From positions 123,566,001 to 123,630,000 of the forward strand of contig JBITNC010000001.1 in the NCBI GenBank assembly GCA_050084985.1: 64,000 nt of DNA, written 5' to 3'. Below the pieces are notes generated by a model, which worked only from the letters and a program-made list of their open reading frames with translations, searched no databases and was not told the origin of the DNA. The stretch's first letter is position 1; each line of letters opens with the position of its first letter. A program made the position numbers and the translations under genes. This document shows, in pieces, positions 22,140-34,233 of this stretch. The stretch is from Nageia nagi (Eukaryota; Pinophyta).

Positions 22140-23207
22140 TTAAGCACTTGGAGTGGAAGAACTTTCTTTCCTATTTTGATCAATAGGATACACTTTAGAG
22201 GAGTTATCACCATTGGATCCATTATTAACAAATATTTTTTGATAACCCCATTCTCCCCCTTCATAAAATATCACATCTCTAGAAAAGATAACATTATATG
22301 TTTTTGAATTATATAATATATATACCTTAGTTTTCTCACAATAACCAATAAAAATACATGCTTCAATCTTAGGATCTAACTTCCTCATATTTTCATCAGG
22401 AATATGAGCATAACCAAGACAACAAAAACTTTAAAATGCTTAACATTGGGCTTTTTATCATACCATGCCTCATAATGTATGATGTCATCCAAAATTGAAG
22501 TTGGACTCTATTCAAGATGTATATTATTATCCTCATTGCATCAACATAGCACATATTACTTAAATTTTCACTTTATAACATGCTCCTTGCCATCTCCACT
22601 ATGGTTTAGTTATTCCTCTTTGCTACACCATTTTGTTGTGGAGTATAGGTAACTATGAGTTGACTCTTTATTCCATAATCCTTTCAAAACTATAGGAATT
22701 TATTGGAGCAAAACTATCCTCCTCTACTAATCCTTATGCACTTCACAACATATTCACTTTGGTTTTCCACATGAGTTTTAAATATAAAATATTAAAAAGC
22801 ATGATCTTTGGAAGTTAGAAAATATATCCAATATATCCTCATGCAATTATCAATGAAAATAAGGAAGTAGTAATTATTACCAATACTTTGTATTTTGTCC
22901 ACAAATATCAAAATGTACCATTTGGAGAGGATAGGAGGCTCTCCAGCTTTTCTTCTTAGAAACTTCATCCATGAGTTCTTTACCAAAACACATCCTTCAC
23001 ACATAGTCTTCTCTTATTCAATATTGGCAAATGAGGTACCATATGTTGAGATTTTAACAATCTCAAACTTTGGTAGCTTAAATGACTATATATCATATGC
23101 CATAGCCAATTATTATTCTCAAATGCTACATTTTCTAGTTGGGTACATTCTCTTCCAAATTTGAGTGGAAACAATCTATTCTTGGTCATTGGGACTATTG
23201 TGACCAT
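22140..23207 (-). pseudogene. Copia-B integrase remnant
   Basis: The GAG-pre-integrase and HHCC part reads NNWLWHMIYSHLSYQSLRLL and later CEGCVLVK (23140-22970). The core follows, with NNYYFLIFIDNCMRIYWIYF (about 22880-22820; normally FIDD, so an acidic position is altered). The integrase tail reads CIFIGYCEKTKVYILYN and VIFSRDVIF (22388-22240), the usual copia SRDV.F.E signature. Several frameshifts lie between. Confidence 0.82.
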
Positions 23208-23332
23208 CCTATAACCATTTTCTTATGATATATCACACACTTCCCATCTTCAAATATAATCTTATAGTCCTTTCATAATTTATCCCACACTTAAAAAAAT
23301 GTGCTTGAGATTAGGCATGTAGCAGATGTTAT

Positions 23333-23539
23333 TTACCTTCTTGGTTCCCTCTTTGATGTTGACATACATGGTCGTATGGCTTTCCTAGTCAATGCATTGT
23401 CATCCCCAAGCTTTATCTTGTACTTGAAAGAGTTTTCCATTAAGGCAAGCAACTTTTCTTTTCCATTCATGTGATTAGAAGCACCAATATCGATAATCCA
23501 AGTTTGATTTAGATTATGATTAATCTTTGCATAAGACAA
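23333..23539 (-). pseudogene. Copia-B protease remnant
   Basis: The frame contains TWIIDIGASNHMNGKEKL, matching the copia protease active site W-I-I-D-S-G-A-S-N-H-M with serine replaced by isoleucine. The domain is truncated by frameshifts on both sides. Confidence 0.78.
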
Positions 23540-23595
23540 AAATAAATTAGAGGACCTATCCTCATCTCTATAATGGGTTGCACTTTCACCTTCTT

Positions 23596-24455
23596 GATTA
23601 GCCTATATTCTGCACTCTCATAGTGCCCAAGTTTTTTATAGTAGTAACATTGTTTGTTTTGCTTTTGTCCCCCTCCATTTGATCCATCTTTTCCTATTCA
23701 TATTTGTTGGGAAGATCCTTTCCTTCCTATTCCACTTCCTATTAAAGATGATGGCCTCTCCCTTATCCTCTTCCTTATGCATTGGTAACTTCAACCTTCT
23801 TTGTTGAAAAGGCTTTCTCTTTATCATTTACAATTGGTGATTGTGTGGAATCTTGGAGTCTCTCTTCATGGGACATCAAGGATTCTATGATTTGATCATA
23901 AGTAAGAGTTGAAAGATATCTTGACTCCTCAATTATTATTTCCACATGGTTACATGTGGGAATAAGTGTTCTCAACACTTTATTTACTATAACCATATAC
24001 AAAATATCCTCTTCAAGGTTCTTCATCTTGTCCACACATGCTTTGACTCTCACATAATAATCTCCCATAATATCACAGCTGCATCTTGATATTCTTAAAA
24101 TATCTCTTGAAATCTTGTAACCTCACTTATTTTACTTAGATGTTACCTTAATTTCCTTCTTTGCATGTTTTCCATGCATCTTGGATTGAAGTGCATGAAG
24201 CAATACTAGAAAAGATGCTCTTATCCAAGCAAGCTTGCAAATGATAGAGTTCAAAGGAGTTCCTCTTTTGAGCCTTCTTCTTAGTAATATTATTATTGGC
24301 ATGGAGAGTGCTCTAGTATGTTTGATCATGTATCCTTATTCAATAATATCCCATAGCTCTTTTTTCTATGAGTAGTATCTTCATCTTGATAGACCAGTAC
24401 TCATAGTCCTCTCCATGGAATCTAAGATGGGTAGAGTATTGTTGTTTGCACCCAT
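23596..24455 (-). pseudogene. Copia-B gag remnant
   Basis: Starts at ATG 24455 with MGANNNTLPILDSME, a typical copia gag start. It continues in shifted frames with a UBN2-like part: YYVRVKACVDKMKNLEEDIL and YDQIIESLMSHEERL (24068-23850). A degenerate zinc knuckle, CYYYKKLGHYES, lies near 23660-23600, with one cysteine changed to tyrosine. At least two frameshifts are present. Confidence 0.75.
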
Positions 24456-24556
24456 ATTGCTCAATAAAATATAAAATAATAGATAATAGTATTTGAAAGA
24501 ATATAATAATTTCTTATAAATACACTTACAAACTCTAACCCTATAGATCTTCTTAA

Positions 24557-24568
24557 GCTTTGATAATA
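24557..24568 (-). promoter_or_regulatory. Copia-B primer-binding site (decayed)
   Basis: The minus strand reads TATTATCAAAGC, matching 9 of 12 bases of TGGTATCAGAGC. It sits just inside the 5' LTR, as expected. Confidence 0.6.
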
Positions 24569-24571
24569 CAA

Positions 24572-25046
24572 TAAGAAGTATAAACATTCATTGATTTCAA
24601 AAATAAAGTTATTATATATATACAGGTTTTGGATATACCCAAAAATAGTATATTCTAAATATAATCCAAGTTCGATGATCATAACTTGTTACAATATAAT
24701 CCATAAGAAAAATAGGAGTTTTAATAATATCAAACATGATAGACAACAACTAAGTGAAATAAACACTCAAATTAGAAACATCTAAAGCTAAATTAGAAGC
24801 TAAAAAATATCATCTTATACATGCTAAAAATAGAACTACATGATCTATTTTAAAACGTATCACATCTAGGATGTAAATTCTCTACATTTAAAATAAAATA
24901 TGATTGTATTTATATCAAAATAAAATATGTTATGTATAGGCTTAAACACAACTATATTTGGGCTAAAATACATTGCATTTATGGGTAGAGAGTAGAAAAT
25001 GTAGAACTGTTAGATTTCAAGTTCAAACTAAAACAAGTTTCTAACA
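24572..25046 (-). repeat. Copia-B 5' LTR
   Basis: About 475 bp. In element orientation it begins TGTTAGAAACTTG (at 25046) and ends near CTTCTTA (24572). It supplies the intact version of the LTR that is split at 6892/20115. Divergence from the 3' LTR is clearly higher than between the element C LTRs. Confidence 0.82.
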
Positions 25047-25789
25047 TGTACTTGACTTGCAAGTATCATTAGATGAATGATATTCTAATCATGGAACCTT
25101 GCATGCCCAGTGGTATTGTGATTATCATTATGTAGTGCTATTAGGAATAAAACTTTAACTTTTCACCATCATAGCTTTAGGAGGCCTTGGATCAAATCTA
25201 AACTAAAGTTTGGATTGATAATGAAATTGCACTTTTATCATCTTTATCATTGGAACCTTGGTTCTCCCATTATTACATAGAGTAACCCAATAATATGCAA
25301 AAGGATGTGTTACTAATTGCTACTTTAACTACTGCTAATGATTGTTGGCCAGGGTACTAGTCTATAGATTAACTAAATACTTAGAGGTAAAATCTAGAAG
25401 AAATTGTAACATTACCTCATGCTATATGCATGAACTTGAAACTGCTTGGGATGTACTATAGTTTGATCTTTGGGTCACTTAGGACCTTTTTCATGATGCA
25501 AGCATGGCTAAATAATTGATACCTCTAACCTTAGATTGTTGATATTTAACTCATCTAGAATGACACTAAGATCCTAAATCATAGTTGTTGGTTCTCTTGA
25601 GATTTTTGATGCTACTACTATTTCTTATTCCATGGCCTCTCTTGTATATTGAGTGTTGTTGGTATTATCTATTTACTAACTAGATTCTTGCATACCCTTT
25701 TTCCTTCAGTGATCTATTGCTAATGACAAAAAATGAAATGGATGACATCATTGCTTCAAGATTGTTGGCCTTAGTTAAAAATTCATCAC
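25047..25789. other. Unassigned DNA, no gene recognised
   Basis: No domain, RNA gene or clear repeat seen. Confidence 0.45.
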
Positions 25790-26200
25790 TTTGATAAACT
25801 AATATCACCTATTGGTATTGATTTATATTTGATTATTTTTTTATTTTTTAGTACTGATTTCTCTTTATGTTGATGTTATTCAATCAAGGGTGTAACCTTA
25901 GTGCTTTTGAAATACATTATTTGTGCTAATATCACCTACTGACCTTGGGGCCTTTGGAAAATTTACTTACTTGTTGGCTACCAACCACTTTGTTGTTGAT
26001 GTATTTTAGTCAAGAATCCTAGAATGAGTTCATTTTGATCTCTTCTTGCATACTAATGTTATCTACTAATATAGAGCTTTTGGGTGATTTACTTACTTAT
26101 CAACTACCAACCACTTTATAGGTGATGTCATTTGTTCAAGACTCTCAAACTTAGTTCATTTTCATCTATCATCCATTGGATGACATCATTTAATGAGTTT
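25790..26200. repeat. Degenerate tandem repeat, period about 125 bp
   Basis: Two readable units (about 25930-26055 and 26056-26170) share the order TTACTTACTT, CTACCAACCACTTT, GATGT, TCAAGA and TTAGTTCATTTT-like blocks. A third, weaker unit may precede them. No coding content. Confidence 0.5.
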
Positions 26201-28440
26201 GGCATTATTATTCCTTACTTATGTAATTGTATCTAGTATGAATACCTAGGTTTAACATGTTTTGATGATAACCTCAATGTGATATAAGAATTCATTTTGT
26301 AATATAACATTGCTTTGTTATGCTCATCTTAATACATAAAGGGCTATGATAGCATTATATGAGGAGGAGTACCAACTAAAAGGTAGTAGAGATGAGGCCA
26401 TCAATAGAGGACTTGAGAATTGCAGTTGTTGGGAATGTCCTACCCCTATCTACTTGTTTGTGTAATTTTGTATGCATTTTTCTCCTTCAATGAGAGCTAT
26501 AATGAGTTTGGAGCATTCTATGAATGAGTGAAAATTACATATTGTATATATTAGTAGGGGCAAATAGCATGGAAAATAATGTATGCTCTAAATTAAGACC
26601 ATAGTTGAATCCCTTATTTCTCCTACTTTTACTATTTTAGTATCATAAGAAACTATTTCTTTAGAGGTGATGTTTTCCCAATATCGAATGAAGGATGAGC
26701 CTTCTTACCTTAGTGATCTACATGAAAAGTTTAGAGTTTGAAGATCCTCATCTCTTCTATTCTAAAATTTTCCCCATTTAGTAAAATATTATAAGATGTT
26801 ATCTATTTTTATTATTGTATAGAGCCTCAGGTCCTTTACATACTTAGATATATTGTGATCTTATGAAACCAAACATTGGTAGAGCTATAAAAAGGTAGTG
26901 GGAAGGGGAAGGTAACAAAGGGAAACCATTAGGAGAACACATCAAAAAGAAAGGTACCAATAAGGAGTCTCAATAAGAAAAGGGATTTCCTTTTAGTGAT
27001 AAGCATATTTATAGGTTGGTGACATAAATGTGGAAAATATAGATGTTGGTGGTCATGGTTGATTGAGAAAATGAATGAAGGTATTGAGAGGGATAGCTGA
27101 GAAATGGAGGAAGATAAGGGTGTGGGGAATAATATGGGTTCACAATAGAAGGTATGGGGGTAGTAGAACACAAGTATGTACATGGTCATCCCACCAAGGT
27201 ATGGCTTCATAAGCTTCTCATGATGTCTTATGTATCCTTTAAGCATTTCTTCTACCATGTTATATGAAAGGGATGATATCAATCTTAATATTTATAATTT
27301 TGAATATCCTTCTCATTCAGATATTTATAAAATATCTAACCTATCTTCATGCAAAAATAAAATTGGGCAAATATCTATTAGTATGCATATTTCTTTTCTA
27401 AAGTGACATTTCTTCTTGGGATCTCTAACCTTATTTAGATTAAGAGTTGTTGTCTATAGTTGTCTACAAATGTTTAGTCCCTCAAAATAATTCATATTTA
27501 TCAAAGATACTGTAACTCTCATTTTGCATTATATATCATCTTGGAAACCTCATTGGAAAAGTTAAATGGACTTTCAAACTCTTCATAGTTAGCTATAGAT
27601 GAACTATAGCTTTCCCCCTCCTTTTATAGAATAACACTTCATCCAAAAATGATTATCTCTTAGTAGATTTAACTTTGAATTGAATGCTTGGATTTGTTGA
27701 ATTCACTTCTACTGTATATAGGTTGTCTAGGATCTTGCATGCCTTATTTGACCTTCAACTCAATCTCTACTCTCTCTCCAACATTCATCACTATCCTCGT
27801 TAAGTCATCTATCTCTTAGGCCCAAAAGTAGTGGAAAAACTAGTTTCAATGACCTTGTTGACATCATTGTTCTCTCCATTAAGCTTTCTAAGCTTCAACT
27901 TATTATGCTTTCTTTATATATCCTTCTATTGGTATCTAGGATCAATATATTTGATATTACATCCTTTGAACCTTGAAAATATAATGTAAAATTGGCTATC
28001 TTGATCTTACTCATATCATCCCTTCAACATCAACCTAAATTTCATTTTTTATACTTCTATTAGGCATATTTATTATTTTTACTAATATCATCAGCTTTGG
28101 GAATTGAAACCCTACTCATATGATGATGATATGATCTCCTTCAAACATCCAACACTTCATGTATTTCAAGCTCTTCTTCTCTTGACTGCTTCCCTTGACC
28201 TCTCTTACTAGTGTCATCATTTGGTAATGCTTTATTACTTGATTGTTTGGATTATATTTGTACCAATAATTATTTATATGGTACATAAATCTACTCTTTC
28301 TATTTGAATTCTCAAAACAATCTATACAAAAAATGAATCAAAGAATGAAATTATGAATTTGATGTATTTATATATATAGTTAGGGATTATGAATCTAATA
28401 AATAAATATGAGAATATATATAATTGGGTATCACCTTCCT
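26201..28440. other. Unassigned DNA with a purine-rich stretch
   Basis: The 117-codon minus-strand ORF 26929-27282 lies opposite a purine-rich plus-strand run and shows only low-complexity hydrophobic and serine-rich sequence, so I do not call it a gene. No other feature is supported. Confidence 0.4.
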
Positions 28441-29570
28441 TTTTTTTTAACCAATTAGATTGGATTTGGTGTCTCTACCTAGAATCAAAGTTCATATTGA
28501 GTGTCTTTATCTTGAGTGTTATTGCAATGTTGAAGAATAGTATTAAGATCAATAGTTGAGTAGATATTATAGATAGTAATAAAAGAACAAGAGTTATGGA
28601 AGAGTCCTCTATTATGAGGAACCAATAATTACCTTTAGATTACATGAAATTAAAATTTCTTAGGCTCCAAAGACTAATAATATTTCATGAAAATATCTAT
28701 GGAACCAACTAACAGCTATGAATTGGTGGAAAACTTTGAACAAAGGCTTATCTAATTCTCTATGCCATCTTGTTTCCTGAGGAAAAATAAAATATGACCT
28801 ATAATCTTATTAGAGACATTGAATACCTCTATTTTTATCTCATAATAAGACCTCCAAAATTCCATGATGCAATTATCATTGAGATAATGGTGAAGGGGCA
28901 CATAATGCTCTTTTGGCACCATTACTATTAGATTTTATATGTAGTATGAGAAATTATTCTATCATAGGAGTAGGTTATTTTATTAGATTCATTCTATTAT
29001 CTTTAATTCAATAGTAAACTATGAACATTTTTCCAATCATCCATATTCCCCTATTTTACTAAACTATTTATTATAGAGTCGATGTTTCCACCTAGAATGT
29101 AAATTGAGATTAGGTGTTTCTATCTTGAGTCATACAGTCTATTGTAGAGTTGAATACTATGACTAAAATAGTTGATTAGATTTTAGAGATACCAAAAAAA
29201 TCACAAGACACTCATAATTAGCTTCAAATTCTTTCAAGAGAAAATGCCTTTGGCTCAAAAGTGTGATAATTTGCCTAACAAAACTTATAAAGATAACCAA
29301 AACTTACCAAATGATGGAAAGGTTTTGAACAAAGGATTATCCAGTTCAAAGAAACATATTTTTTTCTTGAAGAAAAATAAAATATGGCTTATTAAATTAT
29401 GATAAACATTGAACATTTATTTTCTTATCTTGTAATAAGACCTCTAATATATTCCATGATGTAATTATACTTAATTAAAGAGTAGAGGGCCATATAAAAT
29501 TTTAGGATACCATTTTTTGTATATCTAGATTTAAGTTTCCTTATGAGAAATATTCTTTTTCTTTATTTCA
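28441..29570. repeat. Diverged direct repeat, two units of about 620 bp
   Basis: 28450-28970 and 29080-29560 share ordered blocks: GTCTCTACCTAGAAT / GTTTCCACCTAGAAT, TATCTTGAGT, TTTGAACAAAGG, GAAAAATAAAATATG, AATAAGACCTC and ATTCCATGATG. Similarity is patchy, so the duplication is old. No coding content recognised. Confidence 0.6.
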
Positions 29571-30049
29571 CATATGGTGTAAGTAATTAAAGTGATTAGT
29601 TTTGGGTTTGATGGTATAGATGTGACATTGAGAGGTATTTGTATTATCTAAGGTTTAATTAAATAGCTCTAAGATTATAAGAACCAATACTAGGATTTGG
29701 GGTAGAAACGTAGTTGGTTATCTTAAATAATTCTTAAATATTTTTTGGGGACATTTATCTTTATTATGTCTTTATAATGTCCTTAAATTAATCAATTCTA
29801 TTAGGTATTTTTATGTAGGGGCATCTAGTTAGATGAGGTGATGCATAGCTAGGAAGTATTAGAGCTACAAGAAAGGTATACATGGAGTGAAGACATTAGG
29901 AGGTATCTAGAAGTTTGGAACATTTAAATCTCTAATTCTCTTGTATGTAGTGGAAAAAACTTTCTCAGAGGATTGAAAGGTGATGTAGAGGAAAAAAAAT
30001 CTTTTAAAGAAACATCCAAAAGACTATGAATATAAAACTCTAAAGGAGT
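29571..30049. other. Unassigned DNA
   Basis: Nothing recognisable; no ORF of note. Confidence 0.4.
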
Positions 30050-30620
30050 CCATAAATAGATGATATATGATAGAAAATATGACCCTCATTGGAGAAGGAG
30101 CCTTGATGATAAGAAGCTTTATATATTTTAAAGGCTTATTGTTAGGAAACAAATATGTGTAGCAAATAAATAAAATCCATGAGTGTGAGTAAAGGAGAAA
30201 AGGATAGCTTAAGGTATATGGAGGTAGCCTGAGGAGAGACATGAATGTATCAAATTGGAGAATGTTGAAGAGTCAATCCATATAGAGATGATAATATAGT
30301 ATCTACATGTGAAGATTGGTTGTAGTGTTAAAATAAAGTAAGAGATGAATAGAAGCATTGTAAATAGAAAATGAAATGGGATAGAAAATGAGGCCCTCCT
30401 TAGAGAAGGGACCCTAATGATAAGATATACAAATATGAATAAAGGAAACAAATAAGATTTTTGAGTAGATGGAGGAAACCTAGGGAGAGTCATGAGTTTT
30501 TTGGGCTAGAGAATGTCAAGGAATTAGTTTATTTATAGGAGATGATAATTTATGGTGTATAAATATGAAGATTAGTTGTAGTATTAGTAGTAACTAAGAG
30601 ATAATCAAGGAGCATTATTG
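30050..30620. repeat. Diverged tandem repeat, period about 307 bp
   Basis: Two units align: TAGAAAATATGACCCTC with GGAGCCTTGATGATAAG (from 30070) and TAGAAAATGAGGCCCTC with GGACCCTAATGATAAG (from 30377). Further shared blocks are GAGATGATAAT, TGAAGATTGGTTGTAGT and TAAGAGAT. The minus-strand ORFs 30024-30242 and 30209-30493 arise from this purine-rich repeat and are not genes. Confidence 0.6.
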
Positions 30621-31929
30621 AGCTAGTGTGAGGAGGAAGTGGTTAAAAGGACCCCATGGAAAGATGGTGGTGTGAACTCAATAAAAGAAGTAAGGCAATA
30701 TTGGTGATGTGGGTGCAAGCTTAGGAGGAGCTTTAGAAATCTAGGATCCACCTAGGTGGGTATTTTATTTATTATTTTAGTGCTATGTTTAGTAGTATGT
30801 AGACTAGTATAAAGGCCCAATATATAGTATTATAGGAGATAAAGAAGGCCATATTTGATTGTTTATGTTCTATTAATGAAAACATTATATTTTTGGTTTA
30901 CCCTATCTTCAAACTACATCATGTGGATCTAATGTCAAAGTATCATATACCCAACCTATATAAAGAAATAAGAGCCCATGTAATTATAATCCTTTTTTCA
31001 AGGGGAAGTTGAATATTTTAGAAATGATACTTTTCACCCATAACACCAAGGTTACACATGAGTTAGGTATGGGTATAGTGAAACACATACTTGAGAATTG
31101 TAGGGGATATGGATCTAATTTTAGGGGATGATTTAGAAGTGAAAAGTATATAACTAATAAAAAATTTCATAAAATTTATATTTTTACATCGAGAGGAGTA
31201 ACTACAATGGCAACCAAGGGGTGGGGTGTGGGGAGTCAAAATGTCACATTGTCTATTTGATCATAAACATTTGGTCGACTATTTTGATTTTATTCAAATT
31301 TTGATACAAAGTTGACTATATTAATTTTAATAAATATCATTTATATATAAATGTAATGTTTTTTATATTATTTAATTTATTTTATTAAAAGAAAATTAAA
31401 TGATTTTAAAAAATGATTGCTTAAAAATTATTAGATATAGAAATACAAAGAAATGATATTTCTTAGCATTTTTTGATATATAAGGGGATATATCAAAGCT
31501 AGTTTAGAAATAAAGATAGTTTCTAGTTCTAGATTCATATTATCAAGTCATTAATTGTTATTATTAATTCATTAATTTAATCATTGAATTCATTCATGAA
31601 ACATTCAATTAAAAATCAATTATGAAATTAATATCAAATAGAAAAACTAAAAATTAAAATTACAAATACAAAATTGAAAACTTTGTAACTTGAAATTTGA
31701 AAGTGAAATCAAATTACTTAAATAATAATATTATTAAAAAGATTTATATTTTAATTTAAAAGTGAAATTAAATTTATAATATATATTTTTTATTTTCTAA
31801 AAAAATTTTATTTTTAATTTTCAATTTTAATTGAAATTAATAATTTTATTCATTATTTGTTAAGTTATATATTTTTTTTAATAATATTAAAATAGAAGCA
31901 AGCTATACGAGTTGAGAAAAGGAAGAGCC
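30621..31929. other. Unassigned DNA, possibly LTR-derived at the left
   Basis: At 30700-30900 there is an LTR-like run (AGGATCCACCTAGGTGGG, then TATAAAGGCCC and a terminator-like ATTAATGAAAACATTATA), but no TG...CA boundary or partner was found. From 31.3 to 31.9 kb the sequence becomes extremely AT-rich with no other structure. Confidence 0.35.
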
Positions 31930-32630
31930 TATTCTCCAACCAAGTTTGCACATATATGGTGAGCGTATATCATTTCCACCACCACCACCTTCACTCAATT
32001 GCATTGCTCCACTTATGATATATTATCGGTGTATATCAAAACTAATATGAAGGTAGCATATCAAAGTTTGCCACTTGGCTACCTTCAATTATGTTGCTCT
32101 ACCTAGATATATCATGGGCATATATATAAGCTACATAATGGACATATATCGAGAGCTGCTAGAATATATTTGTCATTTCAACGAAATATATGATGGGTGT
32201 ATATCAAACCTATATCATGGGTGTATAGAGAGAACTTGAAAAATTTTGAATTTTTTAGAATAGATATATAATAGGCATATATCAAATATATCATGAGTGT
32301 ATAGTGAGAAACATGAAAAAAATGAAAATTTTGAAACTAGACATATAATGGGCATATGTCGTTTACAATAATGTGGGCATATAATGAGAATTAAGAATAA
32401 TTTATGAGATATATTTTGGGTGTATAGCAATTATATGAGGGGTGTATAACAAGAACTAAGAATGAAATTTTTTTAATTTTTGAACATGATATATTATAGG
32501 CATATAGTGAGAACTATGACAAATATAACTACAATTTTTATTATGTTATGGGCATATAACAAACATATCATGGGTGTATAGTGTATACATTATGGGCATA
32601 TAACAAGAATTATAAAATAAATTTGAAACT
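31930..32630 (+). repeat. Cluster of a degenerate ATATATnATGGGnnTATA motif
   Basis: About a dozen irregularly spaced copies of a motif of roughly 18 bases, for example ATATATCATGGGCATATA, ATATATGATGGGTGTATAT, ATATATCATGAGTGTATAG and ATATATTTTGGGTGTATAG. The reverse complement of the same motif is clustered at 58.6-58.96 kb. Nothing coding is associated with it. Confidence 0.65.
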
Positions 32631-33094
32631 CACCAACCTATACCATGTACCTACCCATACCATTTGATTTTTTGCATGCAGATTGAATTGCTTGACCCTC
32701 CATAGTTGCAAACCCTTAGATCTCTAGGTATGGGACTTTTTTATCATTGCATTTTGCCCAAATGAGGTCTAGGCTTGTGTTTCTCTTCCAATTTGTGATT
32801 GCTCTTGATTTGTGGGATGCACTTATGTAATTCTTTCTGCATGAATAAATTTGTAGCTTGTTGTACTCTTACTAATGAAATCTTCATACCCATTGGAATT
32901 TTCATACCATATTTACATGAACAATGAGAATAATGCAATCTAAGAAAACCCTTAAAATAATACAACATCAAAACCATATAGGGAAATAAATTTATAGCTA
33001 TGAATGAAGAGAAGAATATAGCATGGCATGGCATACAAATAATATTTTAATAGAAAATCCCATATTCTAAAGGTTTTAAATGGAGTTAATGCGA
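32631..33094. other. Unassigned DNA
   Basis: The minus-strand ORFs 32744-33034 and 32952-33185 overlap each other and the minisatellite and carry no recognisable domain. Confidence 0.35.
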
Positions 33095-33440
33095 TAATAT
33101 AGAACATGTGATAATAGAACAAAAATGGATAAATAATAATAATATTAATTATAATTACAAACTTGTGTTGGTTAGTATAGAACATGTTTGGTTAATATAG
33201 AACATGTGATAATAGAACAAAAATGGATAAATAATAATAATATTAATTATAATTACAAACTTGTGTTGGTTAATATAGAACATGTGATAATAGAACAAAA
33301 ATGGATAAATAATAATAATATTGATTATAATTACAAACTTGTGTTAGTTAATATAGAACATGTGTTGGCTAATATAGAACATGTGATAATAGAATAAAAA
33401 TGGATAAATAATAATAATATTAATTATGATTACAAACTTG
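33095..33440 (+). repeat. Minisatellite, about 4 units of roughly 80 bp
   Basis: Near-identical units begin AATATAGAACATGTGATAAT and continue with AGAACAAAAATGGATAAATA, an AAT-rich run, and TTACAAACTTGTGTTGGTT. Between units there are extra short copies of AATATAGAACATGT followed by TTGGTT or TGGCT, so the array has a mixed long/short period. The 69-codon ORF 33188-33397 is the translated repeat. Confidence 0.85.
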
Positions 33441-33680
33441 CTAGTACAATTTTGAGGTGACTTGATAGATGGCATGCAATAGTTGAAATGAAAATTACAC
33501 CATTTAGGATCAACCTAGGGAAGGAGACGACACACACTAGAATGATTAAGTAAGGAATTTGAGCTCTACAAAATAACCCACATTTCAATATAATAGCTTC
33601 AGAAATGGGTGGAGACTTGGTAAGAAGGGAGCCCAACTCAATAGAGGAGACTAGGAAAATTTAGAAGTATGGCATCTTCT
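33441..33680. other. Unassigned spacer
   Basis: Short spacer between the minisatellite and the first tandem unit; nothing recognised. Confidence 0.35.
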
Positions 33681-34233
33681 TTATGATGGAGGTTCAGATA
33701 GGTTTATGAATGCATGTAGGGGTGAGGATGACAAGATCTCACTAGAAGTTGTAGAAACTTGGAATGAAGGTGTTTTTAGTATCAATGGTTTGGAGCTAGT
33801 ATTCTCAACAATGATAATGGCCCAAGAAACCCACCTACCAAATGTTGGAATATAATTAAGAAGGGAAGGTAGGTGAATAAGCTTGTAACCAAATACAAGT
33901 TCATTCAAACCTACATGCAAGGGTCTAGTTTGTATAAGTTTCAAATGGGGATATTATGAAATTGCATTCTAGAGATTTAGAAGAAGCTAGCCAAGGATTT
34001 GATGAGATATAGCACTTGAAGGAAGGTACAGTAAGCTCTATGCCCATCATTTTAGTCTCATCAACCACTTTGTTTTTCCTAAAATATATAAGGTGAATTT
34101 TGCTTTCTTTATTTTCAATTTAATAAGCAATTTTATAAGAAAATTTAAGGCAAATTTAACACCATGGCAAATTCATGGTAGAGTGATAAAACTTGTGTAT
34201 AAAAGAGCCTTGGAAAATAGACCTACAAGGTTG
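33681..34233 (+). pseudogene. Remnant of a plant repeat-associated protein (LEGRY type), first copy
   Basis: Frames read GGSDRFMNACRGEDDKISLE, VETWNEGVFSINGLELVFS, ETHLPN, LVTKYKFIQTYMQ and YSKLYAHHFSLINHF. This resembles an uncharacterised protein family abundant in plant repeats, with the plan FI...eV...FA.sW..g.v.v.GL.i.vt...IA..TgLP and then LEGRY..LY.yHF.LLnH. No biochemical function is known to me. Many stops; broken on the right by the gypsy LTR at 34234. Confidence 0.5.

Larger units (their letters stand above)
6727..25046 (-). mobile_element. Copia-B: Ty1/copia retrotransposon, host of the nest
   Basis: This minus-strand element runs from the 5' LTR (24572-25046) through primer-binding site, gag, protease, integrase, reverse transcriptase and RNase H (24455 down to 20440) to a polypurine tract and 3' LTR. 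That domain order is diagnostic of Ty1/copia. Its 3' LTR is interrupted: one part is at 6727-6892 and the other at about 20115-20420, with Copia-A inserted between them. Every domain carries stops and frameshifts, so it cannot be autonomous. Five-base flanks are TGCAT (left) and TGTAC (right), only a 3/5 match, so the target duplication is not clear. Removing the insertion leaves an element of about 5.1 kb, a normal copia size. Confidence 0.85.

Noticed and set aside
26929-27282. 117-codon minus-strand ORF
   Set aside because: Lies opposite a purine-rich run, low complexity, no motif and no similar copy in the window.
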